Origin: JAFGRU01 sp963665915
Lineage (GTDB): Bacteria > Desulfobacterota > Desulfuromonadia > Desulfuromonadales > JAAYDE01
Direction: 5' to 3'
DNA length: 64,000 nucleotides
Assembly (NCBI GenBank): GCA_963665915.2
Contig: CAXXSG010000013.1
Span: 434,001 to 498,000, forward strand
Position numbers and translations under genes: made by a program. Shown one piece after another: positions 50,537 to 58,668 of the stretch. Below the pieces are notes generated by a model that searched no databases, had not been told where the DNA came from, and saw nothing but the letters and a program-made list of their open reading frames with translations. The stretch's first letter is position 1. Each line of letters begins with the position of its first letter.

Positions 50537-51571
50537 GCGTGTGGTTGACCGTTGAGTCCAGGGATATTTTTTCAGGGCTTCCGTCAGTGTTGGACCCGTC
50601 GCGGCCTGGTTTTCGGTGGCCCCATTATTTTCAGGTTCAGGCGGTTCGATTTCTGTCGGAGCGGACGGCGCGGGAAGAACGATGGGAGGACTTCCTGCGG
50701 TATTATTCAGGACAAAGGTGTTCTGCCCGTGCTGGTTTTTTTCATAGGCGGTTGCCCACTTCTGCTGATTCAAAAATTCGAGGAGGACCTGATCATTCTG
50801 CGGAGTAAAGCCCAGAGCGCTCCTGAACTCGCTGATGGAGTCGCGATAAGCCGCATAGAGTTTGCGGATCCGGCTCGCCTCCTGGTCGGCCGCATAGTTT
50901 TCGGCTTCGGCAATCATTTCGCGGCGCTTCTTCTCCTCGCTCGCCTCGGCCAGTTTATCGCCGAAGCGGGTATTGCGGAGAACGAACGAAATAATCTCGA
51001 CGCCGTATTTATCTTCCATGGTCGGTCCGCCGACATTAATGGGGTCTTTTTTGAGAATCTGGTAGATCTCTTCCTTGAGGGCCTGGCGCTGAGAAATCAG
51101 TTCATTGATCGATTTTCCCTGCAACACGTCCTTGACCATGCCGTCGAAATCATTCTGAAACAGTTGTTTTGGCTCACGGTTTTCAATGCCCCATCTTTTC
51201 AGGTTGGTGATGCGGTAGGTCAGCATGGCGCTGGCCCAAAGAGCGACATTTCCCCTGGAAATGATCCGCTGCTCCTGGGGGTCGCCTCCGAGATAAAGCT
51301 CCTGGTTCATCAGCGGGACTTCCAGTTCGAGGCGTGAAAAGAAAGGTGGCCGGATATGCCAGCCGACATCGTCCACAACCCGTCGTTTGCCGACGAGATC
51401 CTCCAGGACTACGGCGTAATTGAAGCGGACTTTATAAATGGTTTTGGTGGCGTAAATCAGTGCGATACCATAGTAAAGGAAGACACCGACAATAAGAAAA
51501 AGGGTTCCTTTTTTCAGGATGTTTTTCAGGCGGGCTCTCTGCAGAAGTTGAAATCGTTGTTTCGGCTCCAA
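50534..51571 (-). CDS. SPFH/Band 7 membrane protein
   Basis: A 345-residue protein with one membrane helix (about 19-40, LFLIVGVFLYYGIALIYA) and a following SPFH domain (GKRRVVDDVGWHIRPPFFSRLE to about 200, with ISFVLRNTRFGDKLAEASEEKKRREMIAEAE forming the coiled-coil edge, quoted in parts). The tail is Pro/Glu-rich. It resembles HflC/prohibitin proteins, which ring membrane proteases. The start is TTG 51571 with AAAGGAGGG upstream. The neighbouring Lon-like protease is the likely partner. Confidence 0.88.
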   Translation of the reverse strand: MEPKQRFQLLQRARLKNILKKGTLFLIVGVFLYYGIALIYATKTIYKVRFNYAVVLEDLVGKRRVVDDVGWHIRPPFFSRLELEVPLMNQELYLGGDPQEQRIISRGNVALWASAMLTYRITNLKRWGIENREPKQLFQNDFDGMVKDVLQGKSINELISQRQALKEEIYQILKKDPINVGGPTMEDKYGVEIISFVLRNTRFGDKLAEASEEKKRREMIAEAENYAADQEASRIRKLYAAYRDSISEFRSALGFTPQNDQVLLEFLNQQKWATAYEKNQHGQNTFVLNNTAGSPPIVLPAPSAPTEIEPPEPENNGATENQAATGPTLTEALKKYPWTQRSTTR

Positions 51572-51668
51572 TTTATCCCTCCTTTTTAAAAAACATATTC
51601 TTTATGATATCATCTTTCACTGGGATTCCCATGTGTCGGCATGAAAACATTAATGGAATTAAGCAGGC

Positions 51669-51834
51669 TAGGAACCTGTCGGGCTTAGGAATGAATCTAC
51701 TGCGAAATCGGTAAATCGGACCATATTTCCACAAATTTTTGACAAATAGCCCTGCTATTCGATCTCAAACTTGCGAAAATCTGTCCTCGATTTCCCATTT
51801 TCTCGTTACGATTCCCTAAGTCAGGAAGCTCCCT
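51669..51834. repeat. Repeat family B, copy 4
   Basis: TAGGAACCTGTCGGGCTTAGG at the left and CCTAAGTCAGGAAGCTCCCTGG at the right are imperfect inverted ends; centre AATAG-CCCTG-CTATT. It lies in the 359 bp gap between the SPFH gene and the divergent DUF362 gene, which otherwise holds only promoters. Confidence 0.83.
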
Positions 51835-51930
51835 GGGGAAATTTGACAGGCACCGGAGATTTTAAAGTTTTCGGGCCATTATTTTCCGGCGCTTTGTTGT
51901 AGAGTTACTTGAAAAAGAGAGGAGAAAAAG

Positions 51931-53058
51931 ATGTCTTCAAAGGTTTATTTTTCCGACATGCGTTCAGGGCATAATGAAAATCTTCACACCAAACTGGTCA
52001 GGCTTCTGAACGATGCAGGATTGGCGAATATTATTCATCAGGGGGATCTGACCGCGGTCAAAACGCATTTTGGTGAAAAAGGGGGGCACGCTTTCGTGCG
52101 TCCGACGTTCCTTCGCAGCGTTGTCGATCGTCTCAAGGAACTGGATGCCAAGCCCTTTGTCACCGATTCATCCACCCTCTATCCTGGTGAACGCAAGGAA
52201 GCCGTTTCGGCCCTTCGGTGCGGCATTGAGAACGGTCTGGCTTACGCTGTGGTTGGTGCGCCCCTGATCATGTGCGACGGCTTACGCGGGCATTCCGCCA
52301 GGCGGGTTGAGGTGAATGGGGAAATTCTGAAAAGCGTCGATATCGGGCTGGAAATCCTCGAGGCGGATGCCATGGTGATCGTCTCCCATTTCAAAGGGCA
52401 CGAACTTACCGGCTTTGGCGGTGCCATCAAAAACCTCGGCATGGGTTGCTGCAGTCGGGAAGGGAAAATGGAGCAGCACTCCAGCGTCGCTCCGAAAGTC
52501 GCGGTGGAACTCTGCACCGGGTGTGGAGCTTGTCTGAAGGCCTGCGCCCATGACGCCATCGCTTTTGAGGAGAGGACGGCTCGGGTTGTTGAAGATAAAT
52601 GCGTCGGTTGCAGCCGCTGCGTTACGGCCTGTCCCGAGAGAGCGATCCAGATTCAGTGGAATCAAAGTGCGCCGATGGTCATGAAAAAGATGGCCGAGTA
52701 CGCCGCCGGCGCTTTGGACGGCAAAAAGGAAAAATCGCTACACGTCAATTTTGTCATGCAGGTTTCACCGGAGTGTGATTGCTACGGCCATTCCGACGCC
52801 CCGATTGTTCCGGATATCGGCATCCTCGCCTCCACCGATCCTGTGGCCGTCGATCAGGCTTGCGTTGATCTGGTCAACAAAGCCCAAGGCCTGCCGGGGA
52901 CCGCTTTGAAGACGGGGTACGAACCGGGCGGCGATAAGTTCCGTGGAGTGCATCCGCTTATCGACGGAAATATCACCCTGGAGCATGCGGAGAAAATCGG
53001 GTTGGGAAGCCGGAAGTATGAGTTGATTTTCCTGCAGCCGAAAAAGGAGCGTTGGTGA
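51931..53058 (+). CDS. DUF362 protein with two [4Fe-4S] ferredoxin motifs
   Basis: A 375-residue protein of the DUF362 family. The first 185 residues and the last 110 form the DUF362 fold (KTHFGEKGGHAFVRP, VSHFKGHELTGFGGAIKNLGMG, and GILASTDPVAVDQA). An 8Fe ferredoxin insert sits at about 194-235 with CTGCGACLKAC and CVGCSRCVTAC. Such proteins are common in strict anaerobes and presumed to be redox enzymes, substrate unknown. GAGAGGAG precedes ATG 51931. The gene stands alone. Confidence 0.92.
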   Translation: MSSKVYFSDMRSGHNENLHTKLVRLLNDAGLANIIHQGDLTAVKTHFGEKGGHAFVRPTFLRSVVDRLKELDAKPFVTDSSTLYPGERKEAVSALRCGIENGLAYAVVGAPLIMCDGLRGHSARRVEVNGEILKSVDIGLEILEADAMVIVSHFKGHELTGFGGAIKNLGMGCCSREGKMEQHSSVAPKVAVELCTGCGACLKACAHDAIAFEERTARVVEDKCVGCSRCVTACPERAIQIQWNQSAPMVMKKMAEYAAGALDGKKEKSLHVNFVMQVSPECDCYGHSDAPIVPDIGILASTDPVAVDQACVDLVNKAQGLPGTALKTGYEPGGDKFRGVHPLIDGNITLEHAEKIGLGSRKYELIFLQPKKERW

Positions 53059-53110
53059 GAGGGGAGATGTTTTTAGAGTTGGTTAGAAGACAAGACAGGA
53101 AGGTATCAAA

Positions 53111-53625
53111 ATGATAGAAGAATTTTTCATCACACATAAAGAACTATTAGGGAAAGTACTGGATGGCCTTTTTTGCTGTTCATTCTTCTTCTTATTGGAG
53201 CCGTATCCTTTCGAAAAGAATTTAGAACACTTCTTAGCAGGGGAGATATCACTATTTCCTGGTGTGAAGGACGGAGCATAAGACTTCATGACATTTCCGA
53301 GCATCTTGACCGGGAAATGGATCAAGTACGTGACGAGTTGAATATAGTCAAGGAAGCCGTGCATAAATTCTATTCCAGTTCTCCCGACTATGTGGCAGAG
53401 TAGCAATCGGCTGAAAACATATCTCCTGAGGAGAGAGAGCAAGCATTGAGCCGAATGATAGACGCTTTAAGACATGGTAATTGGTATTGGAGGATCCTGG
53501 AGCGTCTTGCAATTATTTCGGGCATAACAGAGAAAGAGGCGCTAACGATTTTACGGGGTGACCCTGACATCCATCTCGGGCAGGACAAGAATTGCAATCA
53601 CATTGCGAAACTCAAACATCGCTGA
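53111..53625 (+). pseudogene. Broken membrane-protein gene (frameshift and amber stop)
   Basis: ATG 53111 opens MIEEFFITHKELLGKVLDGLF and then shifts frame at a run of six T (53169-53174); one more T would join it to the frame LLFILLLIGAVSFRKEF..., which includes a membrane helix and then a helical, charged region ending SSSPDYVAE. There a TAG (53401-53403) interrupts, but the same frame continues QSAENISPEEREQALSR to the TGA at 53623-53625. Repaired, the protein would have about 171 residues: one membrane helix and a helical cytosolic domain. Two lesions suggest a real pseudogene. Family unknown. Confidence 0.65.
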
Positions 53626-53680
53626 TAAGAGCCTTCACATCAATCAAGGTGAATTAGGCATAACTGCAAAGGGAATCGTT

Positions 53681-54439
53681 ATGAAACAGATGAAACTATT
53701 CACAGTGTGTATCTTTTGCCTTGTTATGTGGGGACTCTGTTCCGCCGTCGTTGAAGCGCAATCCTCCACAGAGGAGCTCACCGCCTTGAGAATTGCCACA
53801 CAGGACCTTCCTCCGTATGGGTGGGAAGATGTGCAGCAACTGAAACACGGGATAATCTATGAGCTGAACCAGGAACTCGGGATCCGGTCAGGACTGCCGT
53901 TTACCAACAAAATTCTGCCCATGAATAGAATGCTGATGATGCTGAAGAGGGGCGATATTGATCTGATCTCGTGCCAGACGCATCAGGCAGCTCTGGATGC
54001 CGGAGATAAGTTGGCCGTGCAATTTAAGGTTGATGTGATTGCCGGAACCAAAAAAGGCTCCGGCATTCGTAAAATTGAGGATTTCAAGGGCAAATCCTTG
54101 GTTTATCATCATGCCGCTTCTTATCGGCAATTGGAGGGATTACCGCGGAAAATCCATCGGGTGAAAAGTTATAAGCAGAGCATGCAAGTACTATATTTTC
54201 GACCAAAGGTTGACGGTGCTGTCATTACCGAACCCGCGTATTATTACTGGATTCAGGAACTCGGGTTTACGCCGGATGATTTTGGGGACATCGTAATGAT
54301 TGAACCCGACAAAAAACAATGGATTTTTGTCCGAAAAGGACTACCTCAGAAGACCCGGGAATCCCTGAAACGGGTTGTTGAAGAGATTTATCAGGAAAGC
54401 CTGTATGAGCAACTGCTCAGAAAATATGGGAAAAAATAG
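53681..54439 (+). CDS. Periplasmic amino-acid-binding-type protein (SBP family 3)
   Basis: A 252-residue protein from ATG 53681, with AAAGGGAA upstream, starting a signal peptide (cleavage near VEAQ, residue 27); the frame is open from 53558 but the extension overlaps the broken gene. ALRIATQDLPPYGWED is the family 3 start and later KGKSLVYHHAASYRQL and DGAVITEPAYYYWIQELG follow the pattern. No ABC permease genes adjoin it, so it may feed a distant transporter or act as a sensor protein, as often in this group. Confidence 0.85.
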   Translation: MKQMKLFTVCIFCLVMWGLCSAVVEAQSSTEELTALRIATQDLPPYGWEDVQQLKHGIIYELNQELGIRSGLPFTNKILPMNRMLMMLKRGDIDLISCQTHQAALDAGDKLAVQFKVDVIAGTKKGSGIRKIEDFKGKSLVYHHAASYRQLEGLPRKIHRVKSYKQSMQVLYFRPKVDGAVITEPAYYYWIQELGFTPDDFGDIVMIEPDKKQWIFVRKGLPQKTRESLKRVVEEIYQESLYEQLLRKYGKK

Positions 54440-54549
54440 CAGTGTATGGAAGCCATTTCCGAAATATTCTATATTCCCTGTGGCAAGAAAAGTATACTGA
54501 TTTTCCCTCTTTTGTTTTCAATAGAATTTCTCGGCTAGAGATTTAACCA

Positions 54550-55239
54550 ATGAACCCAAAAGAAGAATATTGGAAATTTGTTGAGTCGGAGCGCCATTTC
54601 AATTCCATACAGGCCGGCATCCGCAACCGGGCTTCGACATGGATTCTTGCGGCGTTTGCGGCTATCGCTGTTTTGATTAAAACCAGCCAGGAAACAACTT
54701 GGCTGGTTCCCAGTGCGGTACTTGTCGGAATTGTGAGTTGCATGGCCACCATCGGTCTTTTGCTGTTGTGGATTAACGACCAGCTTGTCTATCAACGGTT
54801 ATTAAATTCGGTTTTTGTCGTGGGTCTCAAGTGCGAATATGATAATTCTGAAATACCGCCAATACGAACCATGATGATGTGTTCGGCCGAGGGCAAGGGG
54901 ATGTCGCGGTGGATGACGTATTATTACACTATCCCCATGGCCTGTTTCCTGGTCATAACGGTCTTTGTGACCATACTTCGCGAACAAATCGGTTCTTCGA
55001 GCCAGGCCTTATCATCGGAGAGTTCTTTGTGGGTACTGGTTGTTCTCTGTCTTTTTCAGGCCTGCGCGTCGATCTGGGTGCAAATGAAGAAATCGAAGGT
55101 TTCAACCCAGGAACGGGCGACCTATTTTGGAGACAATGAGTTTTCGGCGATGTTCTCGGGGGAGGAGAATGATTTGAAAAAATTCCGAAAGGTTATTGAG
55201 CGGTATCGACCGGGTACGGAGAGTGAGAAAACGGATTGA
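54550..55239 (+). CDS. Membrane protein of unknown function
   Basis: A 229-residue protein beginning MNPKEEYWKFVESERHFN with four hydrophobic segments (about 30-47, 51-74, 125-143, 158-175) and a charged cytosolic tail ending in KKFRKVIERYRPG. I recognise no catalytic motif. The helix pairs with an intervening soluble loop (75-120) suggest a small channel or scaffold. The ribosome-binding site is weak. Single gene. Confidence 0.65.
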   Translation: MNPKEEYWKFVESERHFNSIQAGIRNRASTWILAAFAAIAVLIKTSQETTWLVPSAVLVGIVSCMATIGLLLLWINDQLVYQRLLNSVFVVGLKCEYDNSEIPPIRTMMMCSAEGKGMSRWMTYYYTIPMACFLVITVFVTILREQIGSSSQALSSESSLWVLVVLCLFQACASIWVQMKKSKVSTQERATYFGDNEFSAMFSGEENDLKKFRKVIERYRPGTESEKTD

Positions 55240-55888
55240 AGAATTTAGCAAGAAAACATGGCGAGAAACAACGAGCAACGCTGAGAGAGCTGTTCCTTAT
55301 GGGTGTATCCAGACTGGTTGTGAAAAAATGAAAAAATTAAATCCACCAATAAAGAAGCCCAAAATAAAATGTTTGCCAAACTCATGGACAAGGTGAACAT
55401 CAAATTCAGGAGCGACTCCTTTAAACTGGATCATTTTGTGGAGATGTGCGGGGAAGTTTTACGATTGGAATCTACCGGGTTCTCTGAACTTTTTTCTGGC
55501 GTTTTTAGCCCAATGATCTTATCCTTGTCCGAATTGCATCCTTTTTTGTTGGGATTTAAGTTTTGGAGAACTGGTTCCAACAGGATATTTCTTTTATTTC
55601 CGCAAATATTCCTCAAGCACCACTTCCGAATATTACTCTTTCCCCTGTCATAAACTATGATGTGCCGGAGACGGCCGAGACCCATAACCACCGCACCAGG
55701 CGCCCGGACCGGCCGTAACAATAACCGGCGCAGCAGGGCTTCCTCTTTGGTTTCGGCATAAACAAGCCGGTGCAACGATAATTTATTTTGTCTGGACACC
55801 CCAGACTTCCAGTCGAAGTATCAAATGATGCCTCGGCTCTATAACAAAGCGGTTCCCTAAGGAACCCAGAGCAAAGGAGTAGAATAAG
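55240..55888. other. Gene-poor stretch before cspA
   Basis: About 650 bp. The first half is AT-rich and the segment 55660-55765 is clearly GC-rich (GAGACGGCCGAGACCC, CCGGACCGGCC), unlike its surroundings, so it may be a fragment of foreign or decayed coding DNA; I cannot name it. The last 100 bp are probably the long 5' leader of cspA, with a GGTTCC-CTAA-GGAACC hairpin just ahead of the ribosome-binding site. Confidence 0.4.
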
Positions 55889-56089
55889 ATGGCTGAAGGA
55901 ACAGTAAAGTGGTTTAATGATTCAAAAGGTTTTGGTTTTATTGAGCAGGATGGTGGCAAGGATGTATTTGTGCATCATTCCGCAATTCAGACTGAGGGCT
56001 TCAAATCCCTGGCTGAAGGCGCACGGGTAACCTTCGAGGTTGTCGACGGCCCCAAAGGGCCATCCGCACAGAATGTTGTCCCGCAGTAA
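55889..56089 (+). CDS. Cold shock protein, CspA family
   Basis: A 66-residue cold-shock OB-fold protein with RNP1 KGFGFIEQD (about 14-22) and RNP2 VFVHHSAI (about 26-33). It binds single-stranded RNA or DNA and melts RNA structure. CAAAGGAG precedes ATG 55889. A hairpin 20 bp upstream may regulate translation, as in cold-shock leader RNAs. A terminator follows 19 bp after the stop, so it is monocistronic. Confidence 0.96.
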   Translation: MAEGTVKWFNDSKGFGFIEQDGGKDVFVHHSAIQTEGFKSLAEGARVTFEVVDGPKGPSAQNVVPQ

Positions 56090-56108
56090 GAACTGAAATT
56101 GGCCATGC

Positions 56109-56142
56109 AAAGACCCCTCACCCTGTGCGGGGTCTTTTTTAT
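56109..56142 (+). terminator. Intrinsic terminator after cspA
   Basis: Stem AAAGACCCC / GGGGTCTTT with an 11-nt loop and six T residues. Confidence 0.88.
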
Positions 56143-56278
56143 CGCAGTGTTTTTGAGCCGGCACGAAGCATTAATAAAGCCAGAGCCCTGGCCAAAACAA
56201 ACTTTTCATTTGAAAAGAATTGCCAAAGTAAAAGAAGGAAGAGGAAAAAAGCAGCGCAAGCTGAAATAACGGAAAAAT

Positions 56279-56314
56279 CCTGCCGTGGGAAAGGAGAACC
56301 TTTGCCACGGCAGG
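56279..56314 (+). promoter_or_regulatory. Long hairpin in the ABC-F leader
   Basis: CCTGCCGTGG-g-AAAGG-AGAA-CCTTT-g-CCACGGCAGG: a 15 bp stem with one mismatch, in the 265 bp leader of the ABC-F gene. Confidence 0.6.
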
Positions 56315-56362
56315 AAGATTTCCAGCTTTAAACCCTGCTTTTTCTTACCGAGAACACTCTAT

Positions 56363-56392
56363 GCCACAAGGAGTTTCCTTGTGGCTTTTATT
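56363..56392 (+). terminator. Terminator-like hairpin just before the ABC-F start
   Basis: Perfect 10 bp stem GCCACAAGGA / TCCTTGTGGC followed by TTTTATTAT, ending about 15 nt before ATG 56407. With the upstream hairpin it could form a transcription attenuator, as known for antibiotic-resistance ABC-F genes. Confidence 0.6.
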
Positions 56393-56406
56393 ATGAGGAC
56401 AAGACC

Positions 56407-57999
56407 ATGATAAACGCATCCAATGTGGCACTCGCCTATGGCAAGAGGGTCATCTTCCAAGACGTCAATATCAAGTTCACCCCTGGCAACTGCTACGGAC
56501 TTATCGGGGCGAACGGCGCCGGGAAATCCACCTTTCTTAAAATCCTGGCACGTCAGCTTGAGCCGGATCGTGGCGAGATCAGCAAGAGGCCGGGACAGCG
56601 CATCGCGGTGCTCAACCAGGACCAGTTCGCCTTTGACGAGCACACTGTTTTTAATACCGTGATCATGGGCTATAAGAAGCTCTACAAGGTGATGGCTGAG
56701 CGCGAAGCCCTCTATTCCAAGGGTGATTTTACCGAGGAAGAAGGCATCCGTTCCGGAGAACTGGAAGTCAAGTTCTCTGAAATGAACGGCTATGAGGCAG
56801 AGGCAGAGGCCGCGGTGCTGTTAAGCGGCCTTGGCATCCCGGAAGAGATGCGGCAAAAAAAAATGAAGGAGCTTGACGGCAGCGATAAGGTGCGGGTGCT
56901 ACTGGCGCAGGCTCTGTTCGGTAACCCGGATATCTTGCTTCTGGACGAACCCACCAACCAGCTTGACCTGAAGACTATCACCTGGCTGGAGGAATTTCTC
57001 TCCCGCTTCCAGAACACAGTGATCATTGTCTCCCATGACCGCCATTTTCTGAACCAGGTCTGCACTCATATGGCCGATATCGATTATGGCAAAATCCAGG
57101 TCTATGTCGGCAACTATGACTTCTGGTATCAGGCCAGCCAGCTCAATTTCCGCCAGAAGGAGACCGAGAGCAAGAAGGCTAAGGCCAAGGCGGATGAGCT
57201 TAAGGAGTTCATCCAGCGCTTTAGTTCCAACGCCTCCAAGGCCAAGCAGGCCACCTCGCGGAAGAAGCTGCTCGAGAAGCTCACCATCGAGAACATGCCG
57301 ATTTCCTCCCGAAAATACCCCTACATCGTCTTCAAGCCGGAACGGCCCTGTGGAAACGTTATTCTGGAAATAAAGGGTCTTTCCAAAGCGATTGATGGGG
57401 TTTCCATGTTTGAGGATCTCACCCTTACTGTCAACAAGGGCGACAAGATCGCCTTTTCCGGGCCTAACAGCCTTGCAAAAACCACCCTGTTCCAGATTCT
57501 TGCCGGGGAACTTGAGCCGGACAAAGGCAGCTTCCGCTGGGGGGTGACCATAAAAAACGCCTATTTCCCGAAAGAGAATAAGGCGTATTTCAATAATGAG
57601 GAGCTTGATCTTGTCGGCTGGTTGCGCCAGTTTGTATCTCCCAAGGAGAATGAGAGTTTTGTCCGGGGTTTTCTGGGAAAAATGCTTTTTTCCGGAGAGG
57701 AGGCGATGAAAAAGACCTCAGTCCTCTCCGGCGGCGAAAGGGTGCGCTGTATGCTTTCCAAGATGATGCTCTCCGACGCCAATGTCCTCATTCTTGATGA
57801 ACCCACCAATCACCTCGACCTTGAGTCAATCACCTCTTTGAATAATGCTCTGATGGCTTTTTCGGAGGTGATGCTCTTTGCCTCGCATGACCATCAGTTT
57901 GTGTCCACCGTGGCAAACAGGATTGTCACAATAACTCCGGACGGTATCATCGACGTGATGATGGACTTTGACGAGTTTCTGGCAATGTCGGACCGGTAA
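56407..57999 (+). CDS. ABC-F family ATPase, YbiT type
   Basis: ABC-F proteins bind the ribosomal E site; this 530-residue protein has the length and layout of YbiT. Domain 1 has Walker A GANGAGKST (about 35-43) and Walker B LLLDEPTNQLD; its signature reads LDGSDKVR instead of LSGGE, a degeneracy seen in YbiT proteins. A linker of about 80 basic residues (240-300) follows. Domain 2 has LSGGERVR and LILDEPTNHLD, but its Walker A reads GPNSLAKTT with Ala357 in place of the invariant Gly. ATG 56407 follows GAGGACAAG. It is preceded by hairpins suggesting attenuation. Role as a resistance or translation factor is undetermined. Confidence 0.92.
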   Translation: MINASNVALAYGKRVIFQDVNIKFTPGNCYGLIGANGAGKSTFLKILARQLEPDRGEISKRPGQRIAVLNQDQFAFDEHTVFNTVIMGYKKLYKVMAEREALYSKGDFTEEEGIRSGELEVKFSEMNGYEAEAEAAVLLSGLGIPEEMRQKKMKELDGSDKVRVLLAQALFGNPDILLLDEPTNQLDLKTITWLEEFLSRFQNTVIIVSHDRHFLNQVCTHMADIDYGKIQVYVGNYDFWYQASQLNFRQKETESKKAKAKADELKEFIQRFSSNASKAKQATSRKKLLEKLTIENMPISSRKYPYIVFKPERPCGNVILEIKGLSKAIDGVSMFEDLTLTVNKGDKIAFSGPNSLAKTTLFQILAGELEPDKGSFRWGVTIKNAYFPKENKAYFNNEELDLVGWLRQFVSPKENESFVRGFLGKMLFSGEEAMKKTSVLSGGERVRCMLSKMMLSDANVLILDEPTNHLDLESITSLNNALMAFSEVMLFASHDHQFVSTVANRIVTITPDGIIDVMMDFDEFLAMSDR

Positions 58000-58191
58000 G
58001 AACGATTATCTGGAGAGGCAGGAAGCTTGGTGAGTCTGAAGTGTAAGGGCTAAAAGCCAAAGGCTTAAGAGGTTGCCAGGGACGCGTTTAATTAGGCGAC
58101 TGGCGCGATGGGAGTTTCGTGGACAGGAAATTTATTTCAGGGGCTACAAAGTTCTCGGCAAAAAGTTTCCTGCGTTTTTTTTGAGCCGTTT

Positions 58192-58647
58192 CTAAGCAAT
58201 AACATAAGCCCCGGTCCCCACCGCAATCAGGCTGTCCCTGTCATTGTGCAGTTCGACGCGGGTGACGGCGACTTTCCTGCCGGTACGGAGGATATAGCCC
58301 GTTGAAATAAACCATTCCCCCAGCCCCGGTCTGAGATAGTCGACGCGCAGGTCGATGGTGCCGAGCTTGCCGAAAATTTCCAGCTTTTCCTCCAGCGGTT
58401 TATCCGTCAGTTGCTTCTGGGCCCCCAGAAAGGCTACCAGGCCGCCGGTGACATCGATGACCGAGGAAATCACCCCGCCGTGCAGGGTTCCCCGCTGGAA
58501 GTTGCCGATCAGTTCATCCCGCATGTCGAATCTGATCCTGGGGTTGTCCCCATTCAGGGACTCAACCTTCAGTCCAAGAACCTTGTTGAAGGGAATTTTT
58601 TCATTGAACATCGTCTGAATGATGGAAAAAATATCTTCATTTCCCAT
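58192..58647 (-). CDS. PaaI/YigI-family hotdog thioesterase
   Basis: A 151-residue hotdog thioesterase. IGNFQRGTLHGGVISSVIDVTGG (about 46-68, with Gly-Gly helix start and Asp) and TIDLRVDYLRPGLGEWF are the family blocks. It would hydrolyse an acyl-CoA or acyl thioester in the cytoplasm. GGGGG lies before ATG 58647. It is followed upstream on the same strand by a radical SAM gene 21 bp away, so the two probably form an operon. Confidence 0.88.
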   Translation of the reverse strand: MGNEDIFSIIQTMFNEKIPFNKVLGLKVESLNGDNPRIRFDMRDELIGNFQRGTLHGGVISSVIDVTGGLVAFLGAQKQLTDKPLEEKLEIFGKLGTIDLRVDYLRPGLGEWFISTGYILRTGRKVAVTRVELHNDRDSLIAVGTGAYVIA

Positions 58648-58668
58648 TTAAACCCCCGTTTTTATGCC

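Noticed and set aside
19309..51834. Repeats A and B as a CRISPR array
   Set aside because: Copies are dispersed, 100-190 bp long, with inverted ends and no regular spacers.
53401..53403. In-frame TAG as a pyrrolysine codon
   Set aside because: The same gene also needs a frameshift repair at a T run, so decay or sequence error is simpler; no pyrrolysine genes are visible.
55431..55799. 122-codon minus-strand frame before cspA
   Set aside because: Basic, low-complexity translation without a family; probably chance or decayed DNA. The GC-rich patch in it is noted in the region entry.
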